A DNA stretch of 62,468 nucleotides, taken from the NCBI GenBank assembly GCA_000798955.1, contig JTLC01000009.1, forward strand, positions 1 to 62,468, in the 5' to 3' direction. Positions 25,540-34,799 of the stretch are shown here, piece by piece (position 1 is the first letter of the stretch; the number at the start of each line of letters is the position of its first letter). Both the position numbers and the translations under genes were made by a program. The DNA comes from Firmicutes bacterium ZOR0006 (lineage in GTDB: Bacteria > Bacillota_I > Bacilli_A > Culicoidibacterales > ZOR0006). The notes beneath the pieces are model-generated. The model had not been told where the DNA came from and did no database searches. It worked only from the letters and a program-made list of their open reading frames with translations.

Positions 25540-27399
25540 ATGAAAAGAAGTAAAAGCAATTATTTTAAAATAAAACGGTTCAGTTTAGCAACATTAGATG
25601 CATTTGTCATTATTCTTGCTGTCTTACTGACGTTATGGATTTTACAAGCGACCGTTACAAACGTGCAAATCATCGGTATTATTAGTATTTTCATTCTTGT
25701 TTTTAGTTTTGTTCAAATGATGAGCGGGGAATACCAAAAATTATGGCGCTATGCATCAAGTAGAGAATATTTTCGTTTAATACTCGAACTTATTTTTGCG
25801 AGTATTATTAGTAGCTTCATTGCAATGATAGTCTTTTTAAATCAAATTGAAGTGATGTTAATGCTGTCGATTATCACGATTGTCAGTATCTTAGCGACAC
25901 GTATTTGGGCGGCCATCGTGAGACGAGAATTAAGAAAAGAATATGAACGTAATGTACCAAGAGAACGCGTAGTGATTATTGGTGCCGGTGAGGCAGCACA
26001 TAAATTGATTGGTGAATTAAAAAGTTCCGCACAGAGACAATATGAGATTATTGGTGCTTTTGATGACGCAATCGATAAGCAAAATCAAAAAATATGTGGG
26101 GTGCCAGTAGTAGGCACATTATCGCAAGTACATGAATATGTTACCCACGAAAGCATTGATAGTATTTTGCTCGCAATTCCATCGTTATCTGATCTGCGGC
26201 GACGTGAAGTAATTCAGTCACTCAAAGATTACAGTAATAAATTAAAAATATTACCACGACTATCAGATTTGCTTCGTGATGTGAAAATGATGAATCAAAT
26301 TCGCGATGTCGAATTAGAAGAGTTACTTGGTCGTGAAATTGTCAGATTAGATCCGGCGCCACTATTAGCCTTTTTACAAGGAGAAGTTATTTTTATTAGT
26401 GGTGCTGGTGGTTCAATTGGTTCAGAGCTCTGCCGACAAATTATCCGCTATCAGCCAAAAATGCTTATTATTTTTGATATTTATGAAAATTCATTATATG
26501 AAATTCAAAACGAACTAAAAGCTTTGGCAACACAAAGTGAAATTGTCACCTTAATTGGTTCAATTCGCGATTGTAAAAGAATTGAAAGTATTTTCCAGTT
26601 ATATCAACCAACAATTGTTTTCCATGCTGCAGCACACAAGCATGTACCGTTAATGGAAATGAGCCCGAATGAAGCAATCAAAAATAATATTTTTGGTACT
26701 TTGAATGTCGCACAGTGTGCAAGCGAAGTTGGTGTCAAGCGTTTTGTGATGATTTCAACAGATAAAGCTGTCAACCCTACAAATATTATGGGAGCGACAA
26801 AACGAGCATGTGAGATGATTGTGCAAGCGATGAATGCTCATAGTCAGACTGAATTTGTTTCAGTACGTTTCGGAAATGTGCTTGGTTCAAATGGATCAGT
26901 AATTCCGCTATTTAAAAAACAAATCCAAACAGGACAACCAATTACCTTGACACATAAGGATATTACACGTTATTTTATGCTCATTCCTGAAGCAGTTCAG
27001 CTTGTTTTACAGTCGGGAGCTAAGGCAAAAGGTGGCGAAATATTTGTTCTAGATATGGGGAATCCGGTGAAAATTCATGATTTAGCGGTGAACCTTATCA
27101 AGCTTTCAGGTTTGGTTCCTGGTGAAGATGTTGAAATTAAAATTACGGGATTAAGACCAGGTGAGAAATTATATGAAGAATTGTTGATGAACGAAGACGG
27201 GCTCGAAGCAACGAATAATAAGAAAATTTTTGTAGAGAAAGCCTTATTTAATGATTTAGATGGATTGTTAATCAAACTCGAAAAACTGCAGAATCTTGTT
27301 ACAAGTGGGGAAACCCAACAGGTCAAAATGTATTTAAAAGAAGTCGTACCAACGTATGTTGAAGCAGAGTATAATCCAGCACTCTACGAGAAGCAATAA
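25540..27399 (+). CDS. Membrane nucleotide-sugar 4,6-dehydratase (CapD/EpsC/PglF type)
   Basis: A 619-aa protein with four N-terminal membrane helices (about residues 10-125), then two Rossmann domains: VVIIGAGEAAHKLI near 147, and the catalytic short-chain-dehydrogenase domain IFISGAGGSIGSELC. The active segment STDKAVNPTNIMGATKR has Met in place of the usual Tyr, as in PglF and CapD. It makes a UDP-4-keto-6-deoxy sugar, probably for the aminotransferase above. The start is ATG 25540, 9 bases after AAGGGA; ATG 25531 touches the ribosome site. Length agrees with the family. Confidence 0.93.
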   Translation: MKRSKSNYFKIKRFSLATLDAFVIILAVLLTLWILQATVTNVQIIGIISIFILVFSFVQMMSGEYQKLWRYASSREYFRLILELIFASIISSFIAMIVFLNQIEVMLMLSIITIVSILATRIWAAIVRRELRKEYERNVPRERVVIIGAGEAAHKLIGELKSSAQRQYEIIGAFDDAIDKQNQKICGVPVVGTLSQVHEYVTHESIDSILLAIPSLSDLRRREVIQSLKDYSNKLKILPRLSDLLRDVKMMNQIRDVELEELLGREIVRLDPAPLLAFLQGEVIFISGAGGSIGSELCRQIIRYQPKMLIIFDIYENSLYEIQNELKALATQSEIVTLIGSIRDCKRIESIFQLYQPTIVFHAAAHKHVPLMEMSPNEAIKNNIFGTLNVAQCASEVGVKRFVMISTDKAVNPTNIMGATKRACEMIVQAMNAHSQTEFVSVRFGNVLGSNGSVIPLFKKQIQTGQPITLTHKDITRYFMLIPEAVQLVLQSGAKAKGGEIFVLDMGNPVKIHDLAVNLIKLSGLVPGEDVEIKITGLRPGEKLYEELLMNEDGLEATNNKKIFVEKALFNDLDGLLIKLEKLQNLVTSGETQQVKMYLKEVVPTYVEAEYNPALYEKQ

Positions 27400-27432
27400 A
27401 AGAAGATTGAATAAAAATAAGGAGGGAATTTT

Positions 27433-28743
27433 ATGGAGGAAAATCAGGTTCAGTTTGATTTAAAACATATCACGATGATTTTAAAGCGAAATCTTGTGAT
27501 CTTAATTTTTATTCCACTAGCAGCAATCGCATTTGCCTGGCAAATAAACGAGATTTCAAATCCAGTTTATGAAACGACAACGCGTATTTTGATTAATGTG
27601 AAGCCAGCTGTTGATGAAGAAATTGACCCAAATATGGTTGCGAGTTATCAGAAATTAGTTCAAACATATGCTGAATTAATTAAAAGCAAAACTGTTTCTG
27701 AAATGACGGGTGAAAAATTAGGCTTAGATGCTGAAAAATTAAAATCACTTGTTGATACTATCAATGTACAAACGAAAGATTTAATGCAACTGATTACAAT
27801 TAGTGTTAGAGCATCGGATCCACAACTGGCACAAGCGTTTTTAACAACGTTACTTGAGTCAGTACAAGAAGTAGGAACAGAAAACATTGGCATCAATATG
27901 ATTCAAGTTGTTGATGAAGCTGTCCTACCAGTGAAACCAGTTGCACCAAATAAAACGATTAATTTAGTCACAGGTGCGGCCGTTGGGGTTGTATTAGCGG
28001 CTTTTATTGCCTTTTTACGAGATTATTTAGATACACGTGTACACGATGTTGAAACATTGACAAAAATTACTAACTATCCAGTTATAGGTAAAATTATCAG
28101 AATGAAAGGTTCTGGAGGATTTGTGAGTGATAAAAAAATATATGGGAGTGAAGCATATCGATTTCTTCGGATTAAAATTCAATCATTAGCTGAGGCACAA
28201 AAAGTACAAGTGATTTTAGTAACATCAGCTATTAGAGGTGAGGGGAAAACGCAAATCCTTTTGAATCTCGGTGATTTGCTGGCTAAATCAGGAAAAAAAG
28301 TCTTACTAATCGATGGGAATATACGTCAACCGAAAGTACATACTTTTTTTGACTTAGAAAATACACAGGGACTCACAACACTCCTCGAGGGACAAGACAC
28401 GCTAGAAAATTTAAAAGTACAAACGAATCGAAATGGGATAGATGTATTAGTCTCAGGACCAAATGTTGAGCATCCTGATGAAATTTTTAGTAGTGAAAAC
28501 TTTAGTCAACTGCTCAGAAAAGCAAAAGGACGTTATGATTTTGTCCTTATTGATTCAGCACCAGTACTGATGTATGCAGATACACTGAGCTTAATCCAAA
28601 AAGTTGATGCGGCAGTACTTGTATCGCGACATAACAAAATCAAAATGGGGCAATTGCAAAAAACCAAAGGAGATTTGATGGAATTGCAAGTGAACGTTCT
28701 TGGTATTATTGCCAATCAATTTCCAGTGAAAAAAATAAAATAA
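27433..28743 (+). CDS. Fused Wzz chain-length protein and BY-kinase-like domain
   Basis: A 436-aa inner-membrane protein. The Wzz part has two membrane helices (residues 17-36 and 177-196) around an outside loop. The cytoplasmic part is a tyrosine-kinase-like P-loop ATPase: Walker A AIRGEGKTQ, Walker A' LLIDGNIRQP, Walker B FVLIDSAPVL. Three points are odd. Most Bacillota encode these as two genes (CpsC/CpsD, EpsA/EpsB). The second acid of Walker A' is Asn (DGN, usually DxD). The chain ends QFPVKKIK with no tyrosine cluster. It may control polymer length without tyrosine-phosphate cycling. The ribosome site GGAGGG is strong. Confidence 0.88.
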   Translation: MEENQVQFDLKHITMILKRNLVILIFIPLAAIAFAWQINEISNPVYETTTRILINVKPAVDEEIDPNMVASYQKLVQTYAELIKSKTVSEMTGEKLGLDAEKLKSLVDTINVQTKDLMQLITISVRASDPQLAQAFLTTLLESVQEVGTENIGINMIQVVDEAVLPVKPVAPNKTINLVTGAAVGVVLAAFIAFLRDYLDTRVHDVETLTKITNYPVIGKIIRMKGSGGFVSDKKIYGSEAYRFLRIKIQSLAEAQKVQVILVTSAIRGEGKTQILLNLGDLLAKSGKKVLLIDGNIRQPKVHTFFDLENTQGLTTLLEGQDTLENLKVQTNRNGIDVLVSGPNVEHPDEIFSSENFSQLLRKAKGRYDFVLIDSAPVLMYADTLSLIQKVDAAVLVSRHNKIKMGQLQKTKGDLMELQVNVLGIIANQFPVKKIK

Positions 28744-28789
28744 AACTGTTGATTGATGCGTGTAAAATGCAGTGAAGAGGTGGGGAAAT

Positions 28790-29926
28790 ATGGAAATTTT
28801 ACATATATTAATGATGAATAAATTGAATGGTGCAGAAAAGTTAGCGTTGATTTTGTGTCAAAACTTACAACAATTTGAACCAGTAGTAGTTTGCGGAGGA
28901 GAGACACTAGCTAAGAAATTTTCTGATGCACACATTCCGAATTATAGTATTGATTTCCAAGGAAATAATCGACTAAAAAGTTTACATGAATTAAAAAAAA
29001 TCATCATTCATCATCAAATTAAAATTGTTCATGCCCACGACAACCAAGCGTCAATTAATGCGTATTTATTAAAAAAAATTTACGGGCTCGATATTCAAGT
29101 GATTTCTCACATCCATAATTGCTATCCTTGGTTGAAAACGGAAAATATGTTAAAAAAAATTGATCGGATTTTTCGGAATCGCTACGACTACAATATCGCT
29201 TGTGGCAATTTGGTATACGAACACTATGAAAAATATGCTGATTATATTGATTTGAGTAAAGTTGGAATTTTTTCAAATGCTATTGATGTTGAGAAAATTC
29301 AAATGTATGCCACAGTACCAAAGTCACAGCAAAGATATCTAGAATTAGGCATAAATTCCGATAAATTCATTTATGGATTTATTGGAAGATTTTCAGAAGC
29401 AAAAGGGATTTTACCATTACTAGCGAGTGTTGGTGAGCATGCAACTGCGTTCCTAGATAGTCAAATTGTGTTAATTGGTAGTGGAACTACGCAACAGGAA
29501 AAAGAAATCCAAGCAGTTATTCGAAAGTATGGGCTGGAAGAAATTGTTGTGTTACTCGGACAACAAGAAGACGTATATCAATTTTACCCATTAATGGATG
29601 TTTTTTTCTTACCGTCTCAGTATGAGGGATTACCGATGGTTATTCTTGAAGCAATGAGTTCACGTAAAGCAGTTGTTGCTATGGATGTTGGAAGTATTCA
29701 TGAAGTGGTGATTGATAATCACAATGGTATTTTAGTTCCAGCAAAAAATTATGAAAAATTTGTTGCGGCGCTCATACAGCTAAAACAGGAGCGCGAAAAA
29801 TTACCAACTTTCGAAAATAATGCACTGATAACAATTCAAGAAAAGTACAATATCAAAAATTATGCCTTAGAAATTGAAGCGTTATATAACAAAATCATGA
29901 GAGGAATGAGTACGAGCCGTGAATAA
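28790..29926 (+). CDS. Glycosyltransferase family 4
   Basis: A 378-aa GT-B enzyme: start MEILHILMMNKLNGAEKLAL, acceptor-side HAHDNQASINAYLL, FGFIGR-type hinge (YGFIGRFSEAKG), and donor motif SQYEGLPMVILEAMSSRKAVVA. It would transfer one sugar to the growing lipid-linked repeat. ATG 28790 lies behind AGAGGTGGGG; GTG 28772 is upstream of that site. The product overlaps the start of the polymerase gene. Sugar specificity is unknown. Confidence 0.87.
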   Translation: MEILHILMMNKLNGAEKLALILCQNLQQFEPVVVCGGETLAKKFSDAHIPNYSIDFQGNNRLKSLHELKKIIIHHQIKIVHAHDNQASINAYLLKKIYGLDIQVISHIHNCYPWLKTENMLKKIDRIFRNRYDYNIACGNLVYEHYEKYADYIDLSKVGIFSNAIDVEKIQMYATVPKSQQRYLELGINSDKFIYGFIGRFSEAKGILPLLASVGEHATAFLDSQIVLIGSGTTQQEKEIQAVIRKYGLEEIVVLLGQQEDVYQFYPLMDVFFLPSQYEGLPMVILEAMSSRKAVVAMDVGSIHEVVIDNHNGILVPAKNYEKFVAALIQLKQEREKLPTFENNALITIQEKYNIKNYALEIEALYNKIMRGMSTSRE

Positions 29927-31142
29927 AGTAACACTGAAAGATAAAATATTAATTGCTGTTATTATAGGCTTGTTACTTTTCTTAGTCCCCGATGCAAGTG
30001 CGAATACGATCATTACTTATCTCATTTATGTTGCATTTACTTTAACGAGTTTTAAAACGAATCTTTTGTTATATATAGTTATGATGCCATGGGAAACACA
30101 ACTGTTAACACCATTGGGAACATTTTTTCGAACGGCAATGGTTATTATTTTTCTAAAGTGGCTCTACCTTGTAGCAATCCAAAAGCGCAGTCTTGCAGTT
30201 CATTTTCAGCATCGATTTGAGATAGCAATCTTTATCATGTTAGGTGTGTATGCATTATTAGCGATTGGGTATTTTCAAAATTTGACAACACTCTATATCA
30301 TATTTTCCATTATTATCTTCTTGTTATTCCGTAGTAATAATCCAGACTATGAGAATCTGGCGAAATATTATATTTTATTTACTGTTTTTGGCGTCATTTG
30401 GGGGTTGTGGAATAATAATTTTATGTTTTCTGAAGTTGATGGCGAACTAGCAAATCGCTTTAGTGGTACCTATGAGCCAAATTTTATGAGTATTTATATT
30501 AACTTGGCAATAGTATTTTGTCTTTACAATTGGCGGGAATTCAATAAAATTTTTCTAGTTACGGCCTTAGCTGTTTTGTATAGTGGCTTACTCTTAACAA
30601 TGAGTACGACCGGTACCTTTGTGAACGTTGCAATGTTGGGGATGAGCTTTTGTTATTATATTTATCAGCAACCAACTTTTTCAACTAAACTCATCAAGTC
30701 AGTGGTAACAGTTCTAGTGTTAGTTATGACGCTTGGAATTGCTTACCAAATACCAACAGTGTATCTCTTAACAAAACGAATTGAACTAAAAGTTGAGGCA
30801 TTTATGAGTGGTGATACTTCAGAAGCAACAACGGGGCGTTCTGATATCACCGAGGAATATAGTGTCAATCGCGATCAAGAAAATACTCGCGTGAAAGTAT
30901 TTGGTTCAGCACACCCGGAACCACGTCTTTACTATGATCAAAGAAAAGATACCCATAACAGTTATTTTGATTTAGAAATAACGTACGGCATTTTTGGCTT
31001 AGGTTTTTTATTGATTTTGTTTAGCAGAAAATTGATTGAAGCACCATTTATGATGAAAATGTTACTGTTTGTTTTATTTGCTGGAGCATCATCGGTTTCA
31101 TTTACATCCTTTCCAATGTTTTGGGTACTCTTATTTATTTAA
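29919..31142 (+). CDS. O-antigen ligase/Wzy-like polysaccharide polymerase
   Basis: A 407-aa protein with about ten membrane helices and one larger outside loop (residues about 295-350) holding RDQENTRVKVFGSAHPEPR and THNSYFDLEITYGIFG; H-N-x-x-x-x is the usual Wzy/WaaL loop feature. It would join repeat units on the outer face. Start is GTG 29919, overlapping the previous gene by 8 bases. Wzy proteins have low sequence identity, so the call rests on topology, the loop motif and the setting. Confidence 0.82.
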   Translation: MNKVTLKDKILIAVIIGLLLFLVPDASANTIITYLIYVAFTLTSFKTNLLLYIVMMPWETQLLTPLGTFFRTAMVIIFLKWLYLVAIQKRSLAVHFQHRFEIAIFIMLGVYALLAIGYFQNLTTLYIIFSIIIFLLFRSNNPDYENLAKYYILFTVFGVIWGLWNNNFMFSEVDGELANRFSGTYEPNFMSIYINLAIVFCLYNWREFNKIFLVTALAVLYSGLLLTMSTTGTFVNVAMLGMSFCYYIYQQPTFSTKLIKSVVTVLVLVMTLGIAYQIPTVYLLTKRIELKVEAFMSGDTSEATTGRSDITEEYSVNRDQENTRVKVFGSAHPEPRLYYDQRKDTHNSYFDLEITYGIFGLGFLLILFSRKLIEAPFMMKMLLFVLFAGASSVSFTSFPMFWVLLFI

Positions 31143-31159
31143 ATTGAAAGGAGTAGATT

Positions 31160-32281
31160 ATGCAGAAAATACTCTATCTCTCATTTAGTGATTTTTCACA
31201 CAATAGTTGTGATGGTGTTTCCAAAAAAGTGCGTTCACAATTAAAGGCTTTTCAACACCTTGGCTTTATGACTGACTTTACATATATTCGTGATGGAAAT
31301 GTGTATCTCAGTAAAGATGAGAAGGACTACTTGCTGTTTAAGAGCACCGGGGTGCCATATCGAGATAATATGCTCTTATACAAAAAATTATTAGCGAACA
31401 ATGAACTTATAGATTACCAAGGATCAGTGATTTATATTCGTAATCACCGGCGGAATCTTTCACAACTACAATTTATCAAAAAAATGGTAGTCAAACAAAA
31501 AAATAAAATTGTCTTTGAAATCCCGACATATCCATACAAAGGCGAAAAAAGTACAAGTTTGAAGGGGATTAAGGCGCAAATTGGTGAGTATCAAGATGAT
31601 GTTTTCAATTTTTTTCTAAAAAAATACATTGATAAAATTGTGACTTTTTCACAACATCAAACAATTTTCGGGCGTCCATGTATTTGTATTTCGAACGGCA
31701 TTGATTTAGAAAGTACTTCAGTTGTCCAGAAAGCTATGAATGAAACATTCACTTTCACAAGCGTGTCAATCTGTAAGTCTTGGCATGGAATCGATCGGTT
31801 TTTGCAGTCATTAGCAAAATTTCAAAATGAATATCCAGAAACACAAGTAAAATTTAATATTATTGGTGAGGGATCCAATACACCAAAACTGAAAGAACTA
31901 GTCATGAGTAATCAGCAGTTATCACAAATTGTGACGTTTCATGGCTTTAAATCAGGAAAAGAATTAGATGATATTTATAATGAAACAGATATTGCTATCG
32001 GAAGTTTGGGGATTCATCGCATAGGATTAACTGAAGTCCAGCCACTTAAAAATCGTGAATATGCAGCAAAAGGACTACCTTTTGTGATTGCTTTTCATGA
32101 TCCGGATTTCAGTGGAAAAGAATTTGTCTTTCAAGTGCCAGGAGATGAATCACTTATTGATATCACCGAAATTATCTCTTGGTATCAAGGGCAAGAATTT
32201 CACCCGCAAAGTATTCATGAATATGCTAAAAAATTTTCTTGGGATACACAAATGAAAAAAGTGATTCAAGAAATCAGTTGA
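31160..32281 (+). CDS. Glycosyltransferase (GT-B, family 4-like)
   Basis: A 373-aa protein. Its middle has CICISNGIDLEST and its C-terminal half reads as a GT-B donor domain (FNIIGEGSNTPKLKELV, VTFHGFKSGKELDDIYNETD). The last conserved part is unusual: IGLTEVQPLKNREYAAKGLPFV takes the place of the common EGLPxxxLEAMA. A lysine-rich segment (KKMVVKQKNKI) lies before it. It is probably a glycosyltransferase of the cluster. GAAAGGAG precedes the ATG. Confidence 0.78.
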   Translation: MQKILYLSFSDFSHNSCDGVSKKVRSQLKAFQHLGFMTDFTYIRDGNVYLSKDEKDYLLFKSTGVPYRDNMLLYKKLLANNELIDYQGSVIYIRNHRRNLSQLQFIKKMVVKQKNKIVFEIPTYPYKGEKSTSLKGIKAQIGEYQDDVFNFFLKKYIDKIVTFSQHQTIFGRPCICISNGIDLESTSVVQKAMNETFTFTSVSICKSWHGIDRFLQSLAKFQNEYPETQVKFNIIGEGSNTPKLKELVMSNQQLSQIVTFHGFKSGKELDDIYNETDIAIGSLGIHRIGLTEVQPLKNREYAAKGLPFVIAFHDPDFSGKEFVFQVPGDESLIDITEIISWYQGQEFHPQSIHEYAKKFSWDTQMKKVIQEIS

Positions 32282-32296
32282 AAAGGAGTTACTAAG

Positions 32297-33526
32297 ATGA
32301 AGCCAATTAATATTATCGGATTAGGATATATCGGATTACCAACGGCGCTTATGTTTGCAGCACATGGTATTGAAATTATTGGGACTGATTTAAATACTGA
32401 ATTAGTTGCCAAATTACAAAAAAATGTCCTCACGTTTGAAGAACAAGGATTAGTAGAAGTATTTCAAAAAGCAGTAGCAGCAGGTATCCAATTTCAAACA
32501 GAGTATGAGCAGACAGATAAGTACATTATCACGGTACCAACACCATATTTGAAAGATTCAAAAAAACTAGACCCTTCATATGTTGAGCAAGCAGTGAAGC
32601 AAGTATTGGAAGTGTGCTTACCAGGAACGATTTTAGTAATAGAATCAACGATTTCACCAGGTACTATTGATAAGATTGTCAGACCACTGATTCATAAAAA
32701 AGACCTAGAAATTGGGAGTGATATTCACTTAGTTCATGCACCAGAAAGAATTATTCCAGGGAATATGGTACATGAATTACAGTACAATTCACGAACTATT
32801 GGTGCTGATACGAGTGAAATAGGCCAAGCAGTTAAGTCATGGTATGAGTCATTTTGCCAGGGCGAGATTGTTGTGACAGATGTGAAGACGGCCGAAATGA
32901 GCAAGGTGATTGAAAATACTTTTAGAGATATTAACATTGCCTTTGCGAATGAATTAGCTCAAATGTGCTACAAAGAAGGAATGGATGTCTACGAATTAAT
33001 TCAAATTGCAAATCGGCATCCGCGTGTCAATATTCTCCAACCAGGTCCCGGTGTTGGTGGGCATTGTATTTCTGTTGATCCTTGGTTTTTAGTCGGTGAT
33101 TATCCTGAAATTGTGAATATTGTTTTAGCGGCACGTGAAGTCAATGATTCAATGCCAACATACGTGTTCGATAAAATGCATATCATTATGAAAGAACATG
33201 GCATTCGTGATTACAGCAAAGTTGGATTATACGGACTGACATACAAAGAAAATGTTGATGATATTCGCGAAAGTCCAACATTACAGTTATTAGATGTTTT
33301 TCATAAGTATAATATTGAAAATGTAAAGATTTATGATCCATATATTCAAGAACAATACTTTCCCGGTCAATTGCATGATTTCCAAACTTTCCTTGAAGCA
33401 ACTGAACTCATTATCGTGCTCGTAGCTCATGATGAAATTAAGGAACAGCAGAATTTGTTACAAGATAAAATTATTTATGATACGCGTCATGTTATTCATA
33501 CAGCAAAAAAACTTTATCGTATGTAG
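32297..33526 (+). CDS. UDP-N-acetyl-D-mannosamine dehydrogenase (WecC type)
   Basis: A 409-aa UDP-sugar 6-dehydrogenase: NAD-binding INIIGLGYIGLPTALMFA, STISPGTIDK, catalytic GPGVGGHCISVDPWF (Cys257) and C-terminal YGLTYKENVDDIRESP. The start and GLPTA pattern fit WecC/CapL more than Ugd. The product would be UDP-ManNAcA, a uronic acid. No UDP-GlcNAc 2-epimerase is in the window; it could be elsewhere. The uronic carboxyl may be the target of the asparagine-synthase-like pair two genes downstream (inference). It follows the glycosyltransferase with AAAAGGAG. Confidence 0.9.
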   Translation: MKPINIIGLGYIGLPTALMFAAHGIEIIGTDLNTELVAKLQKNVLTFEEQGLVEVFQKAVAAGIQFQTEYEQTDKYIITVPTPYLKDSKKLDPSYVEQAVKQVLEVCLPGTILVIESTISPGTIDKIVRPLIHKKDLEIGSDIHLVHAPERIIPGNMVHELQYNSRTIGADTSEIGQAVKSWYESFCQGEIVVTDVKTAEMSKVIENTFRDINIAFANELAQMCYKEGMDVYELIQIANRHPRVNILQPGPGVGGHCISVDPWFLVGDYPEIVNIVLAAREVNDSMPTYVFDKMHIIMKEHGIRDYSKVGLYGLTYKENVDDIRESPTLQLLDVFHKYNIENVKIYDPYIQEQYFPGQLHDFQTFLEATELIIVLVAHDEIKEQQNLLQDKIIYDTRHVIHTAKKLYRM

Positions 33527-33626
33527 GGAGCGAATCAAGTATTAGATTCACGAAAGGAAATGCTACAGACTTGCGAATCATTATTTATGAGCGCATGAGT
33601 CACTCAAGCATCGCGGTATAAGGTGA

Positions 33627-34766
33627 ATGACGAAGCCGAAAATTTTAACAGTAGTTGCAGCTTTGCCTGATAGTGGTGGTGTTGCAACTGTCGTGTATGC
33701 CGTACAAAACGAAGTAAATAAAAGTGGTGAAATTGAAAATGATGTGGTTGTCGTTAAGTATTATGATTCATGGTTTAAAAAAATAATCAAAAAAATCCGC
33801 GGTCAAAAAATTGAGTATCAAGATAAGCGCTATGTGCAGGAAGTGCAGTCATTTCCCAATCAACGCATAACAATTATTCAAATTCCGAGTCGAATATTCA
33901 GAAAAAAAAACCGCAGCCAAGAACGGATGGCTTATTTAGAAAGGCTGTTTGAACTTGATAGTTACGATAGTATCCATGCACATTACTATAAAGATTACAC
34001 AAAAACCGTACTTGAAATTTCGCAAAAATACCATAAAAAAGCACTGTTGACAATCCATGGCTCGGATACAATTGGTTTAAATAATACCGATATTGCCTGC
34101 CTGAATCAATTTGATGCACTCACGTACGCCAGTAATTTTTTACAGCAAACCGTGACGAAAGTTGGCGAAATTACAACATTACAGCGAGTCATCTCTAATG
34201 GCTATAATGATCAAGTTTTTTATTTGAAAAATCAAGAAAAAACAAGAATGAATATCGCATATTGCGGGAGCTTAAGTGATATTAAAGGTGTTGATGCTCT
34301 TAAACAAATTTTTTTAACAGTTGCACAACAATGTCCGAAATATCATTTTCAAATTTATGGTGATGGACCGAAAAAAGCTGATTTACAAGCATTTTTTCAG
34401 CAGCATCAACTTCAGGTAACATTTTTTGGTAATGTCAAGCAACAAGAATTGAGTGATGCCTTTCAAGAAATGAAAGTTTTGATTTTACCGAGTAAAAGGG
34501 AAGGCTATCCGTGTATTGTTCAAGAAGCTAAAGCCTGTGGGGTGTATGTAGTTGCTACTGATGTTGGTGGAACAGCGGAGGCTTTAGGCGAAATTGGCAC
34601 ACTTGTAACACGGACAGGAGCTTTTGAAGCCGAAATGGCTTTAAAAGTTGTTGACTACTTGAATGGAGAACAGTTCTCGGCTCAGATAATTTCTAAGGAC
34701 CATGTGCATAATTGGCAAAAAATTGCCAAACAATATGTACAACTCTATCAAGAATTAGCGAAATAA
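33627..34766 (+). CDS. Glycosyltransferase family 4
   Basis: A 379-aa GT-B enzyme. N-terminal GGVATVVYAVQNEVNKSG is the acceptor-side glycine loop, SIHAHYYKDYTKTVLEI and LLTIHGSDTIGL follow, and the donor motif is SKREGYPCIVQEAKACGVYVVATDVGG. It is separated from the dehydrogenase gene by 100 bases that hold no gene I can support. The ATG is close behind AAGGTGA. Specificity unknown. Confidence 0.87.
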   Translation: MTKPKILTVVAALPDSGGVATVVYAVQNEVNKSGEIENDVVVVKYYDSWFKKIIKKIRGQKIEYQDKRYVQEVQSFPNQRITIIQIPSRIFRKKNRSQERMAYLERLFELDSYDSIHAHYYKDYTKTVLEISQKYHKKALLTIHGSDTIGLNNTDIACLNQFDALTYASNFLQQTVTKVGEITTLQRVISNGYNDQVFYLKNQEKTRMNIAYCGSLSDIKGVDALKQIFLTVAQQCPKYHFQIYGDGPKKADLQAFFQQHQLQVTFFGNVKQQELSDAFQEMKVLILPSKREGYPCIVQEAKACGVYVVATDVGGTAEALGEIGTLVTRTGAFEAEMALKVVDYLNGEQFSAQIISKDHVHNWQKIAKQYVQLYQELAK

Positions 34767-34799
34767 TAATCATAAAAAAAAGAACGAGGGGGCATAGCG

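Noticed and set aside
33527-33626. Possible short gene between the dehydrogenase and glycosyltransferase genes
   Set aside because: Only a 12-codon frame follows AAAGGAA; too short to support.
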